A stretch of DNA of 64,000 nt from Bradyrhizobium forestalis (GCF_002795245.1 NZ_PGVG01000002.1:186001-250000); one strand, 5' to 3'. Positions 16,817 through 25,115 are shown, counted from the stretch's first letter. A program made the numbers and translations. Notes: a model not told the origin generated them from the letters alone.

Positions 16817-18594
16817 GCGGACACCTGTGCATCGGCCAGCTTGCGCAGCGTTTCGCCGTCATGGCGGCGCGCAAAAGACAAGAAGGTTTCGTCGGGAGAC
16901 GCGCGATGGGCGATATAGGCCTTGAGCAGTCGTTCGACCGTCTTCGGCGCGTCCTCGGCCTTGAGGTCGTGATAGACCTCCTGCCCGACATCGGCGTCGG
17001 GACCGAACCCGCCGCCCGTGAAGAGGTGATAGCCCTCGACCGTGTCTTCCTCCCCGGCCGGCACACGCGCACCGATCAGGCCGATATCGCTGATGTAGTG
17101 CTGCGCGCAGGAGTGGTGACAGCCGGTGACGTGGATGTTGACCGGCTTGTCCATGTCGACGCGCGGCTCGCACCAGTCGCCGATCTCGGCGGCATGGCGC
17201 TTGGTGTTGGCAGCGGCGAAGCGGCAACCGGCATTGCCGGTGCAGGCGATCAGGCCGGCGCGGATATGCGAGGCCTCGACCGCGAGTCCGATCTGCTTGA
17301 TGGCGGCGATCGCAAGCGCGACATTCTCGTCGCGCACGCCCGAGATCAAGAGGTTCTGCCAGACCGTGAGGCGGATCTCGCCGTCGCCGAGGTCGCGTGA
17401 AAGCTTGGCGAGGCCCCGCATCTGATCGCAGGTGAGCTTGCCGAGCGTCAGCGACACGCCGATCCAGTTGAGGCCGTCCTGCTTCTGCTTGTGCACGCCG
17501 ACATGCGCCATGCGGTCCGCGGCCGGGCGCGGCGCAAAGGCCTCTTCGGGCACACGCGCGAAAGGCGTCTTCAGCCGCTCTTCGACCAGCTTGAGGAAGC
17601 CGTCGTGGCCCATCGCGTCGAGCACGTATTTCAGCCGCGCCTTGTTGCGGTTGGTGCGGTCGCCATGGTCGATGAACACGCGCACGATGGCGTCGGCGAC
17701 GGCGGTCGCCTGCTCCGGCTTGACGATGATGCCGGAATATTTCGCGAAGTCCTTGTGACCGGTGATGCCGCCGAGGCCGAGCCGGAACCAGACGCCCGGC
17801 TCGACGCCGAAGCCGTCCTGCACCTCATAGGCCGTGAACGCGATGTCGTTGGTCTCCTCGAGCACGGCAATCCTGCCGGCGCCGTCGAAGGCGACGTTGA
17901 ACTTGCGCGGCAGGCCGTAGAGCGAGCGATCGTTGAGGATGTGGTAGTGCCACTCGCGCGCGTACGGCCGCGTGTCGATGATTTCCTGCGGATCGATGCC
18001 GGCGGTCGGCGTTCCCGTCACGTTGCGGATGTTGTCGGCGCCGGGGCCGCGCGAGCACAGGCCAAGATCCTGGATGCCCTCGATCAGCTTCACGGCATTC
18101 TTCGGCGGGATCTCGCGCAGCTGGAGATTGGCGCGCGTGGTGACGTGGCTGTAAGGGCCGCAGAGCTCGTCGGCGAGATCGGCAAGGCCGGACAGCTGCC
18201 AGTGCTTCATGATGCCGTTCGGAATGCGCAGGCGGCTCATGTAGGAGTCCTGCGTCGGCGCGACGTAGAAGATGCCGTAATAACGCCAGCGGAAATTGTC
18301 CGCCGGGCTCGGCGGGGTATTGTCGAGCGCCTGCTGGCGCAGCCGCGGATAGGCGTCGAAGGGATGCTCGTCGCGCTTGAACTTCTCCTGGTCGGCGAGC
18401 TTCTTGCCCGACGCGATCACCTTGTCCTGCGCCTTGATGTGCACGGCATCGGGACCAACAGGCTCGGCGCTCGCCTTGCCGGCGCCGCTACCAAGGCCGC
18501 GGCCGACCCGGCTGATCTGCAAGCCGGTCGTGAAGCCTTCGAGATAGCGTTTCTGCTCGTCGGTAAAGTCGACTGAGAGCGTATCGATTTTCAT
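16813..18594 (-). CDS. nirA: Siroheme nitrite/sulfite reductase, probable assimilatory NirA
   Basis: A 593-residue hemoprotein of the nitrite/sulfite reductase family, which reduces its substrate by six electrons using a coupled siroheme and [4Fe-4S] cluster. The cluster cysteines are CTGNAGC and, further on, TGCHHSC. The two-fold repeat is evident: MSRLRIPNGIMKHWQLSGLA with ANLQLREIPP in the first half, and WIGVSLTLGKLTCDQM in the second. Position directly after nasT-nasS argues for nitrite rather than sulfite. I chose the ATG at 18594; the frame is open further upstream, but that region is a structured leader with a Shine-Dalgarno AGGAG at 18613-18609. The reductase gene downstream overlaps by four bases. 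Confidence 0.87.
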   Translation of the reverse strand: MKIDTLSVDFTDEQKRYLEGFTTGLQISRVGRGLGSGAGKASAEPVGPDAVHIKAQDKVIASGKKLADQEKFKRDEHPFDAYPRLRQQALDNTPPSPADNFRWRYYGIFYVAPTQDSYMSRLRIPNGIMKHWQLSGLADLADELCGPYSHVTTRANLQLREIPPKNAVKLIEGIQDLGLCSRGPGADNIRNVTGTPTAGIDPQEIIDTRPYAREWHYHILNDRSLYGLPRKFNVAFDGAGRIAVLEETNDIAFTAYEVQDGFGVEPGVWFRLGLGGITGHKDFAKYSGIIVKPEQATAVADAIVRVFIDHGDRTNRNKARLKYVLDAMGHDGFLKLVEERLKTPFARVPEEAFAPRPAADRMAHVGVHKQKQDGLNWIGVSLTLGKLTCDQMRGLAKLSRDLGDGEIRLTVWQNLLISGVRDENVALAIAAIKQIGLAVEASHIRAGLIACTGNAGCRFAAANTKRHAAEIGDWCEPRVDMDKPVNIHVTGCHHSCAQHYISDIGLIGARVPAGEEDTVEGYHLFTGGGFGPDADVGQEVYHDLKAEDAPKTVERLLKAYIAHRASPDETFLSFARRHDGETLRKLADAQVSA

Positions 18595-18598
18595 GGTC

Positions 18599-18717
18599 GG
18601 TAACGAAGCTCCTGCGGCCACCAGAGTGGCTTCGACGGATTGGCGCGACCCGCGAGGAACTAGGGCTGGCTCAGGAGCCGGCTTCGTTACCCACGGTCCG
18701 ATCAGCTTCGTTGCTGC
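18599..18717 (-). promoter_or_regulatory. nirA leader RNA with competing hairpins
   Basis: Read on the minus strand, arm A1 (18691-18681, GGTAACGAAGC) is an exact complement of arm B (18609-18599, GCTTCGTTACC), and the pairing extends through CTCCTG/CAGGAG with a three-base bulge. Arm B and its extension contain the AGGAG that should serve nirA. A second upstream arm A0 (18717-18704, GCAGCAACGAAGCT) can pair nine bases with the same arm B. A1 also contains its own small hairpin GGCTCCTGAGCC. The set looks like an RNA switch. The rest of the 334-base gap (18718-18928) is AT-richer and holds no gene; I could not place a clear ANTAR twin hexaloop there. Confidence 0.55.
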
Positions 18718-18928
18718 GGGACTTGGCTCAGCAGGCACCTATGACAAGCTGGCCGCAGTGCAACATTCAAGTTGCGTGCCAGCTTGATCGAAATAAAAAA
18801 ATGCCGTAGTTTCAGTTAGTTAAGTCAAGTTCCAGGAAGTACCGGCCGGAATTCTCTCCCGAAATTCGAGCAGTCAGCCCAAATATTAGCCAGCGAACTT
18901 ACATGCTCAAAAACAGAGCAGACCCGAA

Positions 18929-20092
18929 TCAGGCCTTCCAGCGCCCAACCGCGAAGGCCTCGAGATGCCCCCGGATGTTGTCAGGGTCGAAGACGGGGCC
19001 GGCAAAGGCGCCGAACGCCGCGGGCGCTTCGCTGGGCGCCGTGGTGCCAAGCGCCGCGTCGTAAAGATCAGGCCTGAACACCGCCATCGCCGTCCTGACG
19101 CCGTCAGGAGTCAGCGTCGTCTGCCCCCACCGCACCATCTGCGCATAGAGCCAGGCGGCCTGCACCGGATCGGGGCGCCCTGCCTCCTCGCGCCCGACCA
19201 GGAGGTAACGGCCGCTTTCGCGGAACGTGCCGTCGGGAGAAATCTTCAGGCGTCCCGTCAGGGTGCGCTGGATGACCTCGGCATCGACGCCGATCCGCTC
19301 GGGCTGCGCCAGGATCCGCGCCGTTTCGGTCCGATTTTCCGGATGCTCGATGAACGCGGCGGCCTTCACCGCCGCGCGCACCAGGCTTGCGACCACGTCT
19401 GGATGGGTCTCGGCCCAGGTCTGGCGGACCGCCAGCACCTTCTCCGCCGCGCGGACCAGGATGTCGGAGACGAAATGCAGGATGTGGCCGATGCCGAGAT
19501 CGACCGCGACCGAATTCCAGGGCGCGCCGACGCAGAACGCATCGACATGGCCGTTCTTGAGGCTGTCGACCATATAGGGCGGCGGCAGCACCACGAGGCG
19601 CACGTCCTCGTCGGGGTCGACGCCCGCCGCGGCCATCCAGAACCGCAATTGATAATTGTGGGTGGAGAACGGGAAGGTCATGCCGAAAGTCAGCGGCTCG
19701 GCACCTAGCTTGCGCCTGATGGCAACGACCTTCGCAAGCGCCTTCGCGGTCGCCATCGGGTCGAAACGATCGCCGTCGATCTCCTCCATCAGCGCGGCGT
19801 GCAGTGCCGGCGACACCGTGATGGCATTGCCATTGATGCCGAGATTGAAGGGCGCGGCGATCGGCACCTTGACGTGGCCGAGCCCGAGCGAGGACGCGAT
19901 CGCGACGGGCGCTAGGAGATGCGCCGCGTCGAACAGGCCGATATTGAGCTTGTCGCGCACGTTGGACCAGGACACCTCGCGCACCAGCTCGACGTCGAGC
20001 CCTTCGGCGGCGGCAAATCCCTTGTCGACCGCGACGATCAGGGCGGCGGCATCGACCAGCGGAATGAACCCGATGCGGAGGGTGGCGGTCAT
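18929..20092 (-). CDS. nasS: Nitrate-sensing protein NasS (NrtA/CmpA-like, cytoplasmic)
   Basis: A 387-residue protein of the NrtA/CmpA nitrate-bicarbonate-binding family, but without any signal peptide: it begins TATLRIGFIPLVDAAALIVA directly. Family signs are GFAAAEGLDVELVREVSWSN, GINGNAITVS, FPFSTHNYQLRFWMAAAGVD and DAFCVGAPWN. In the known NasST systems, NasS without nitrate binds NasT and holds it inactive; nitrate releases NasT to bind leader RNA. The ATG at 20092 overlaps the nasT stop (ATGA). The gene downstream on the same strand, after a 334-base structured leader, is nirA. No nitrate transporter genes accompany it in this window. Confidence 0.9.
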   Translation of the reverse strand: MTATLRIGFIPLVDAAALIVAVDKGFAAAEGLDVELVREVSWSNVRDKLNIGLFDAAHLLAPVAIASSLGLGHVKVPIAAPFNLGINGNAITVSPALHAALMEEIDGDRFDPMATAKALAKVVAIRRKLGAEPLTFGMTFPFSTHNYQLRFWMAAAGVDPDEDVRLVVLPPPYMVDSLKNGHVDAFCVGAPWNSVAVDLGIGHILHFVSDILVRAAEKVLAVRQTWAETHPDVVASLVRAAVKAAAFIEHPENRTETARILAQPERIGVDAEVIQRTLTGRLKISPDGTFRESGRYLLVGREEAGRPDPVQAAWLYAQMVRWGQTTLTPDGVRTAMAVFRPDLYDAALGTTAPSEAPAAFGAFAGPVFDPDNIRGHLEAFAVGRWKA

Positions 20093-20679
20093 TTCAGCAT
20101 CTCCGACGCGGTGATGATCGACTGCGCGATCTCGCCGATTTTCTTCTTCTCGCGCATCGCGGTGGAGCGCAGCAGCACATAGGCCTCGTCCTCGGTCAGG
20201 CCCTTCACCTTCATCAGGATGCCCTTGGCGCGTTCGATGATCTTGCGGTCCTCGAGCTGCGACTTGGTCCGCTCCAGCTCCTCCTGGAGCTTGGCAAAGG
20301 CGTTGAAGCGGGACACGCAGAGGTCGAGGATCGGCTTGATGCGCTCCTTCTTCAGCCCGTCGACGATATAGGCGGACACCCCCGCCTCGACCGAGGCCTG
20401 GATCGAGGCGGAATCGCTCTGGTCGACGAACATCGCGATCGGCCGCTTGACGGCCCGACTGACCTGGAACATCGCCTCCAGCACGTCGCGGCTGGGGTTT
20501 TCCAGATCGATCAGGATGATGTCGGGGTCCACCGCATAAATACGGGCAAGCAGGCTCTGCATCTCGCGGATATGGACGACCTGGGTGAACCCAGCCTCCC
20601 GCAATCCCTCCTCCAGGATCGCGGCCCGGATCGGGCTTTCGTCGACGATCACGATTTTGGGCGACTGTTCGGCGCTCAT
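20089..20679 (-). CDS. nasT: ANTAR-domain RNA-binding antiterminator NasT
   Basis: A 196-residue two-domain regulator. Residues 1-120 are a receiver-like domain (IVIVDESPIR at 9-18, IILIDLENPSRD in the centre, MFVDQSDSASIQASVEAGVS). A coiled stretch (LQEELERTKSQLEDRKIIER) leads into the ANTAR RNA-binding domain: AKGILMKVKGLTEDEAYVLL then RSTAMREKKKIGEIAQSI. In the NasST family this protein prevents termination in leader RNAs of nitrate assimilation genes. The targets here are likely the nirA leader 1.5 kb downstream and possibly others elsewhere. The start at 20679 is divergent from the rimO remnant at 20790, about 110 bases away. Confidence 0.92.
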   Translation of the reverse strand: MSAEQSPKIVIVDESPIRAAILEEGLREAGFTQVVHIREMQSLLARIYAVDPDIILIDLENPSRDVLEAMFQVSRAVKRPIAMFVDQSDSASIQASVEAGVSAYIVDGLKKERIKPILDLCVSRFNAFAKLQEELERTKSQLEDRKIIERAKGILMKVKGLTEDEAYVLLRSTAMREKKKIGEIAQSIITASEMLK

Positions 20680-20789
20680 AGCTCACTCACGGCAGGTGAT
20701 TCATCCATAGCACGCCGGAACGCCCTGCAAAGGGTTGTAATTATGGGCAATTGGGACTAGCTGAGGCCCGTCAATCAGGCAGATCAGAT

Positions 20790-20843
20790 ATGGATCAGAC
20801 GGCTGCGCCCAAGGTCAGCTTCGTGTCGCTCGGGTGTGCCTGA
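20790..20843 (+). pseudogene. Remnant of the ancestral rimO 5' end
   Basis: An ATG-to-TGA frame of 17 residues, MDQTAAPKVSFVSLGCA. Its last 11 residues match the start of the present RimO protein ([10 protein letters not shown] at 21757-21786 in translation) and fit rimO starts of relatives as I recall them ([18 protein letters not shown]). The frame stops just where the invariant CPKALVDSE should follow. Its position, about 110 bases from divergent nasT, is where a normal rimO start would be. I read it as the left part of rimO cut off by an insertion. Confidence 0.6.
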
Positions 20844-21785
20844 GACTACGAATGTAAACTTCTGAGCTGGCTATTCGCAAAACAGCCCGGAGGTGGTTGT
20901 CGTCTGGCTCCGAACTCTAGCTAGCATCGCCGTGCGGTGGACTGATCCGACAGATTTCGCGAACGACAATCGACAGCCCGGGAGAGGAGTAGTACGCAGC
21001 CTTTGCGAGGTAGCTGCCTGGTCGTAAAGTCAGAGCTTGATGATTGTCGCGCAGATCGGAGCCTCGCTCCGATGCATCAATCAGCCACATTGCACCGGAT
21101 GCACCTGTCTCAAATTCAAGCCGCTCAGCCCCTGAACTTTCCAGAAGGTCTCGCATCTGTGGTGTGCGCAATGCAGGCTCGATGAGTCGTTCGTCGTCAA
21201 CGCCAAGCCATTGGACGAGAAAGCCGCCGTCATCCTGACCATCGGAGTACCATGCGATGTCGCCGGCATCGCCCGATAACACAACAGCGTGGCCCTGGTG
21301 GCAGGCGATTGATCCCAGCCACGTCGTTACTCGGCACGCACGGGCATAGTCACTTTGGTCAGCCGGATCTCTATGATCGCGCGATCGCTCGATACCCTGC
21401 CAATGCGAGAGCTGTTCATCGGCAATCAGCAGGTGAGGACCGCCGGTTGTCGCTATCCAGTTACGTGTTTGGATCATGCATCTATGGATAGCAGCATCTT
21501 TCCTTTTCACCGATCGTTATCTGCAAATGTTCGCTCTTTATCGGTTGTGGTTTTAAGCACATTTCACTCGTCACGGCCGGTGGAACGTTCGCGGGCGTCG
21601 AATTGTATCCCTAGGAACTGGTCGAGGTCGCCACGAACGCGCGAAATTTTCTCATCGCCCGAACACGCCAGCGGTTGAATTTTATCATCAGATCAATTAG
21701 TTGGATCGCATATCCCGACAATTCAGATGCAGGTTCCAGGCGATTACATGGAAAGAGCGCCGCGTATTTCATTCACATCACTCGG
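20844..21785. mobile_element. Putative insertion into rimO that restores the gene's 5' end
   Basis: About 940 bases separate the truncated rimO start at 20790-20843 from the present rimO reading frame. The segment is lower in GC than both flanks, most visibly 21480-21800, and the first codons of the present rimO use rare codons (AGA, ATT, TCA, ACA, AAA, TTG). It carries one recognisable gene, an Imm21-like protein. Both junctions fall in the same short rimO stretch (CTCGG followed by TG). No integrase is inside. The right boundary is uncertain by about 20 bases. Inferred from sequence only. Confidence 0.45.
20917..21477 (-). CDS. Imm21-like immunity protein
   Basis: A 186-residue soluble protein. 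The N-terminal block NWIATTGGPHLLIADEQLSHW followed by SDYARACRV, then GHAVVLSGDAGDIAWYSDG and GGFLVQWLG, matches the order of conserved elements I know from the Imm21 family of polymorphic-toxin immunity proteins (WI..GGP, DY.RAC, ALVLGDE, W). No toxin gene is adjacent. I chose the ATG at 21477; a GTG at 21510 would add 11 residues. The gene has lower GC and less biased codon use than its neighbours and lies inside the segment that appears to interrupt rimO. Family assignment is from memory of the motif pattern. Confidence 0.6.
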   Translation of the reverse strand: MIQTRNWIATTGGPHLLIADEQLSHWQGIERSRDHRDPADQSDYARACRVTTWLGSIACHQGHAVVLSGDAGDIAWYSDGQDDGGFLVQWLGVDDERLIEPALRTPQMRDLLESSGAERLEFETGASGAMWLIDASERGSDLRDNHQALTLRPGSYLAKAAYYSSPGLSIVVREICRISPPHGDAS

Positions 21786-23067
21786 CTGCCCCAAAGCATT
21801 GGTGGATTCCGAGCGCATCATCACGCGCTTGCGCGCGGAGGGCTACGAGCTCGCCCGCAAGCATGACGGGGCCGACATCGTCATCGTCAACACCTGCGGC
21901 TTCCTCGACAGCGCCAAGCAGGAATCGCTCTCGGCGATCGGCGAGGCCATGGCCGAGAACGGCAAGGTGATCGTGACGGGTTGCATGGGCGCGGAACCCG
22001 AGCAGATCGAGCAGGCTTATCCGGGCGTGCTCTCCATCACCGGCCCACAGCAATATGAGAGCGTGCTGGATGCCGTGCACCGCGCGCTGCCGCCGGCGCA
22101 CAACCCGCATCTCGATCTGGTGCCGCCGCAGGGCATCAAGCTGACGCCGCGCCACTACGCCTATTTGAAGATCTCGGAGGGCTGCAACAACCGCTGCACC
22201 TTCTGCATCATCCCGAAGCTGCGCGGCGACCTCGTCTCGCGCCCCGCCAACGACGTGTTGCGCGAAGCCGAGCGGCTGGTCGGCGCCGGCGTGAAAGAGC
22301 TGCTGGTGATCTCACAGGACACTTCGGCTTACGGCGTCGATCTCAAATATGCCGAGAGCCCGTGGAAGGATCGCCAGGTCCGCGCCAAATTCCTCGACCT
22401 CGCGCACGAGCTCGGCGAGCTCGGGGCCTGGGTCCGGCTGCAATATGTCTACCCCTACCCGCATGTCGACGAGGTCATCGCGCTGATGAGCGAGGGCAAG
22501 GTGCTGCCCTATCTCGACATCCCGTTCCAGCATGCGAGCCCGGAGGTGCTGAAGGCGATGAAGCGTCCGGCGGCCCAGGACAAGACACTGGCGCGGATCA
22601 AGCGCTGGCGTGAGGAATGTCCCGATCTCGCTTTGCGCTCGACCTTCATCGTCGGCTTCCCCGGCGAGACCGATGCGGACTTCGCCTATCTGCTCGACTG
22701 GCTCGACGAGGCCGAGATCGACCGCGTCGGCTGCTTCAAATACGAACCGGTCGCCGGCGCAACGTCGAACGCGATCGAGAACCCCGTGCCCGAAGAGGTC
22801 AAGCAGGAGCGCTACAACGCGCTGATGGCCCGTCAGCAGAAGATCTCGGCGCGCCGGCTCAAGCGCAAGGTCGGCACGCGCCAGCAGATCATCATCGACG
22901 AGGTCGGCCCAACCGTCGCGAAAGGCCGCTCCAAGGCCGATGCGCCGGAGATCGATGGTGCGGTTTACCTCTCCAGCCGCCGCCCCTTGCGCGTCGGCGA
23001 GATCGTCACGGCCAAGATTGAACGCGCCGACGCATACGATCTGCACGGCAGCGTCGCGGGATTCTGA
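21748..23067 (+). CDS. rimO: Ribosomal protein S12 methylthiotransferase RimO
   Basis: A 439-residue radical SAM enzyme that adds a methylthio group to an aspartate of ribosomal protein S12. In order: N-terminal UPF0004 domain with cluster cysteines in [25 protein letters not shown] and [10 protein letters not shown]; the radical SAM motif CNNRCTFC (CxxxCxxC); and a C-terminal TRAM domain. I prefer the ATG at 21748, which gives [14 protein letters not shown], close to the usual RimO length; an ATG at 21727 is also in frame. The first 15 or so codons are AT-rich and unlike the rest of the gene, and a remnant of a more typical start lies 0.95 kb upstream. The gene itself is intact. Confidence 0.93.
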   Translation: MERAPRISFTSLGCPKALVDSERIITRLRAEGYELARKHDGADIVIVNTCGFLDSAKQESLSAIGEAMAENGKVIVTGCMGAEPEQIEQAYPGVLSITGPQQYESVLDAVHRALPPAHNPHLDLVPPQGIKLTPRHYAYLKISEGCNNRCTFCIIPKLRGDLVSRPANDVLREAERLVGAGVKELLVISQDTSAYGVDLKYAESPWKDRQVRAKFLDLAHELGELGAWVRLQYVYPYPHVDEVIALMSEGKVLPYLDIPFQHASPEVLKAMKRPAAQDKTLARIKRWREECPDLALRSTFIVGFPGETDADFAYLLDWLDEAEIDRVGCFKYEPVAGATSNAIENPVPEEVKQERYNALMARQQKISARRLKRKVGTRQQIIIDEVGPTVAKGRSKADAPEIDGAVYLSSRRPLRVGEIVTAKIERADAYDLHGSVAGF

Positions 23068-23110
23068 CGGCGTTTCGCTGTTGCGATCGGTCCAGCCGCA
23101 GGCTCACTGC

Positions 23111-23230
23111 AACCTCTCCCGCTTGCGGGAGAGGTCGGCGCGAAGCGCCGGGTGAGGGCTTTCTCCTCATTGGGAGTCTCTCTGCGGAGGCACCCTCTCC
23201 CCACCCCTCTCCCGCAAGCGGGAGAGGGAG
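23111..23230. repeat. Dispersed palindromic repeat, family A', copy 1
   Basis: Begins ACCTCTCCCGCTTGCGGGAG, continues GGTCGGCGCGAAGCGCCGGG and TGAGGGCTTTCTCC, and ends CTCTCCCGCAAGCGGGAGAG. A second copy in the same orientation lies at 30111-30250. It shares the CCTCTCCC/GGGAGAGG ends and GGGTGAGG core with family A. It sits between convergent genes. Confidence 0.85.
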
Positions 23231-23254
23231 CAGACCGCCGCTCGGGCTACATCT

Positions 23255-24196
23255 TCACGCCAACCACTTCGGCACCCAGCGCTCCGGCCTCGGCGCGCGG
23301 GCGAGATCGGCCTTTGCTTCGGACAGCAGCGCCGGCTCGCCATCGATGGTCGGGCGCAAATCGTATTCGAAGCTCGGCATGATGCGGCCGTCGGCATGGA
23401 GGCCGAACTTCATCACGTACCACAGGCCAAGCTCGGGCTGTGCGCGGCGCATCTCCTCGCGGAGGTCGCGCAGCAGGGATTCGATCGAGGCGGCTTCCTC
23501 GAATGGCTGCGGTCCGCGCGAAAGGACGCGCGCCTCGTACTGCTTGCCGACGATCGCGACCTCGAAATGCGTCTGGTCCCAGGGCTTCTTGCCCTTGGGC
23601 AGATGCGCAGCCAGGCGCCAGCCGAGTTCGGCCATCAAGCGGTGATTGGCCCAATAATCCTCGCGATCCCTGCTCCATTTTTCAACGAAGCCGCGGAAGT
23701 CGGGCAGATCCGGCGCGCCGTCATCACATGTTGTCTTGTCGCCAGCGGGCTGCCCCGCGAGCCATTGCGCAAGCTCGACCGTCTGACACTCCACATCCGC
23801 ATGCGGCTTGAGATCGCTCCAGGCGCTGTCGAAGGCCTGCGATGTGAGCTTGCCCAGCAAAGCATCGAGGCTTGGCGCCAGCAATTCGTAATCACCCTCC
23901 GACCCCAGTCCCACGATCGGCGGATTGTCGCGGTCGAGACCGGCGCCGTACCAGCCGCCGACGGCCGAGCCATCCGGCAAGCGCATGAACAGCGAGAACC
24001 TGTCGCGCAACGGACTGCCGTCGACGATCGGCGCGGAATCGGAGAACTGGCCTTGCAAGGAGAAGCGGCCGACGCTGCCCCACGGGCGCCCCTCGAGCCA
24101 GGCGGCAAAATCGACCAGCAGTGGCGGCGCGTCGATGCCCGGCGGAAATGCGCCGCGAATGCTGTCGAGGTCGATTGGGTAAGGCGTGTCGGACAA
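23255..24196 (-). CDS. Hypothetical protein, possible SUKH- plus YezG/DUF600-like immunity domains
   Basis: A soluble protein of about 313 residues. The first half has a pattern reminiscent of SMI1/KNR4 (SUKH) proteins (PPLLVDFAAWLEGRPWGSVG, then LFMRLPDGSAVGGWYGAG and a YELLAPSLDALLGKL helix). The last 130 residues recall DUF600/YezG immunity proteins: WYVMKFGLHADGRIMPSFEY then D, ending RPERWVPKWL. Both matches are by eye and weak. The start is unsure: a TTG at 24196 is a guess because protein-like sequence begins there, without a good Shine-Dalgarno; the frame stays open to 24370. It is convergent with rimO across the family A' repeat. Confidence 0.6.
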   Translation of the reverse strand: MSDTPYPIDLDSIRGAFPPGIDAPPLLVDFAAWLEGRPWGSVGRFSLQGQFSDSAPIVDGSPLRDRFSLFMRLPDGSAVGGWYGAGLDRDNPPIVGLGSEGDYELLAPSLDALLGKLTSQAFDSAWSDLKPHADVECQTVELAQWLAGQPAGDKTTCDDGAPDLPDFRGFVEKWSRDREDYWANHRLMAELGWRLAAHLPKGKKPWDQTHFEVAIVGKQYEARVLSRGPQPFEEAASIESLLRDLREEMRRAQPELGLWYVMKFGLHADGRIMPSFEYDLRPTIDGEPALLSEAKADLARAPRPERWVPKWLA

Positions 24197-24435
24197 GGCT
24201 GAAAACTGTCTAATTGGTCCCCGTCTTCCTTGGTCTGAACCGCCGTGGGTCCGGTTCGAACCCAATCGCGTTCCATGATCACAAACGCGCCAGCGACCCG
24301 ATGGTTGCAGCGGGGCGATCGATGAAACGGCGAGACTGCCTGCGCACTGCAATGTGACACTATAATGCATTCACGCAGGAGTCACGGACTCGGCCTAACT
24401 CTGCCCGCGCCTTTCAACGCGAGCGAGGAACGAGG

Positions 24436-25077
24436 ATGAGCCGCCTCTCGGACATGCTGCGCACGCAGCGCTTCGACGATTACCGCTTCTACCACCAGAG
24501 CACCGTCAACCAGACGCTGCACCTGATCAGCGCCGTCATCTTCCTCGGCTGCTACGCCCTGCTGTTCAAGGACCCCGCTATCGCCGGCATCGTCGGCTGG
24601 CTCGCGATGCTGACGCGGCAGACCGGGCATTTCTTCTTCGAGCCGAACGGCTATGACGCCGTCAACGACGTCAGCAACGATTACAAGGAAGCGATCAAGG
24701 TCGGCTACAACCAGACCCGCAAGATCGTGCTGCTGCTGGTCTGGGGCAGCGCGCCGCTCGCGCTGTTCGCCTTTCCGACGCTGTTCGGACTGTTCGATGC
24801 GCCGACCACTCGCCTCGATTTCATCCGGCACGTCGGCACGCTCTGGCTCGCGATCGGCATCGGCGGCGGACTTGCGCGCATGCTGCAGCTCTTCGCCACG
24901 CGCGACGTCACGACCGGCCTGGTCTGGGTGTTCAAGGTGCTGACCGATCCCTTCCACAACATCGCGCTGTACTGGAATTCGCCGCTCAAGCTGATGCGCG
25001 GCGAGTTGATCGACACCGCGATTGCGGACGCGGATTGGGGCGATGAAGAGGCCGAGGAAGCCGCGCACCCGACCTGA
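24436..25077 (+). CDS. Membrane protein of unknown function (213 residues)
   Basis: Four or so hydrophobic segments: LHLISAVIFLGCYALLF, AIAGIVGWLAML, IVLLLVWGSAPLALFAFPTL, and HVGTLWLAIGIGGGLARML. The N-terminus has FYHQSTVNQTLHLI and then GHFFFEPNG, a His/Asn-bearing pattern a little like the Mpo1 (DUF962) family, but I am not sure. The C-terminus is acidic (DADWGDEEAEEAA). The ATG at 24436 follows GAGCGAGGAACGAGG. A perfect TATAAT at 24361-24366 lies 70 bases upstream and may be its -10 box, although no good -35 accompanies it. No operon partners. Confidence 0.7.
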   Translation: MSRLSDMLRTQRFDDYRFYHQSTVNQTLHLISAVIFLGCYALLFKDPAIAGIVGWLAMLTRQTGHFFFEPNGYDAVNDVSNDYKEAIKVGYNQTRKIVLLLVWGSAPLALFAFPTLFGLFDAPTTRLDFIRHVGTLWLAIGIGGGLARMLQLFATRDVTTGLVWVFKVLTDPFHNIALYWNSPLKLMRGELIDTAIADADWGDEEAEEAAHPT

Positions 25078-25115
25078 CCGATGCACGCTCGGCGAGCATC
25101 TTGCAAAATGCCCGC

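Noticed and set aside
18766..18781. Sigma-54-like promoter TGGCAC-N5-TTGAA in front of nirA (minus strand)
   Set aside because: The essential GC of the -12 element is GA here. Without it the match is not convincing, although NtrC-type control would make sense.
18718..18928. ANTAR twin hexaloop (A1, G4) target for NasT in the nirA leader
   Set aside because: I found the hairpin GCAAC/GTTGC with loop TTGAAT, but its loop lacks the A1/G4 pattern and no clear partner hairpin was found. The competing-arm structure nearer the start is the better supported feature.
20790..20843. The 17-residue frame as a leader peptide for the Imm21-like gene
   Set aside because: The Imm21-like gene is on the other strand, and the frame's translation is rimO-like.
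24240..24270. A tRNA-like T arm (GGTCCGGTTCGAACC) before the membrane-protein gene
   Set aside because: No acceptor, D or anticodon arms can be built around it; it is just a short palindrome.
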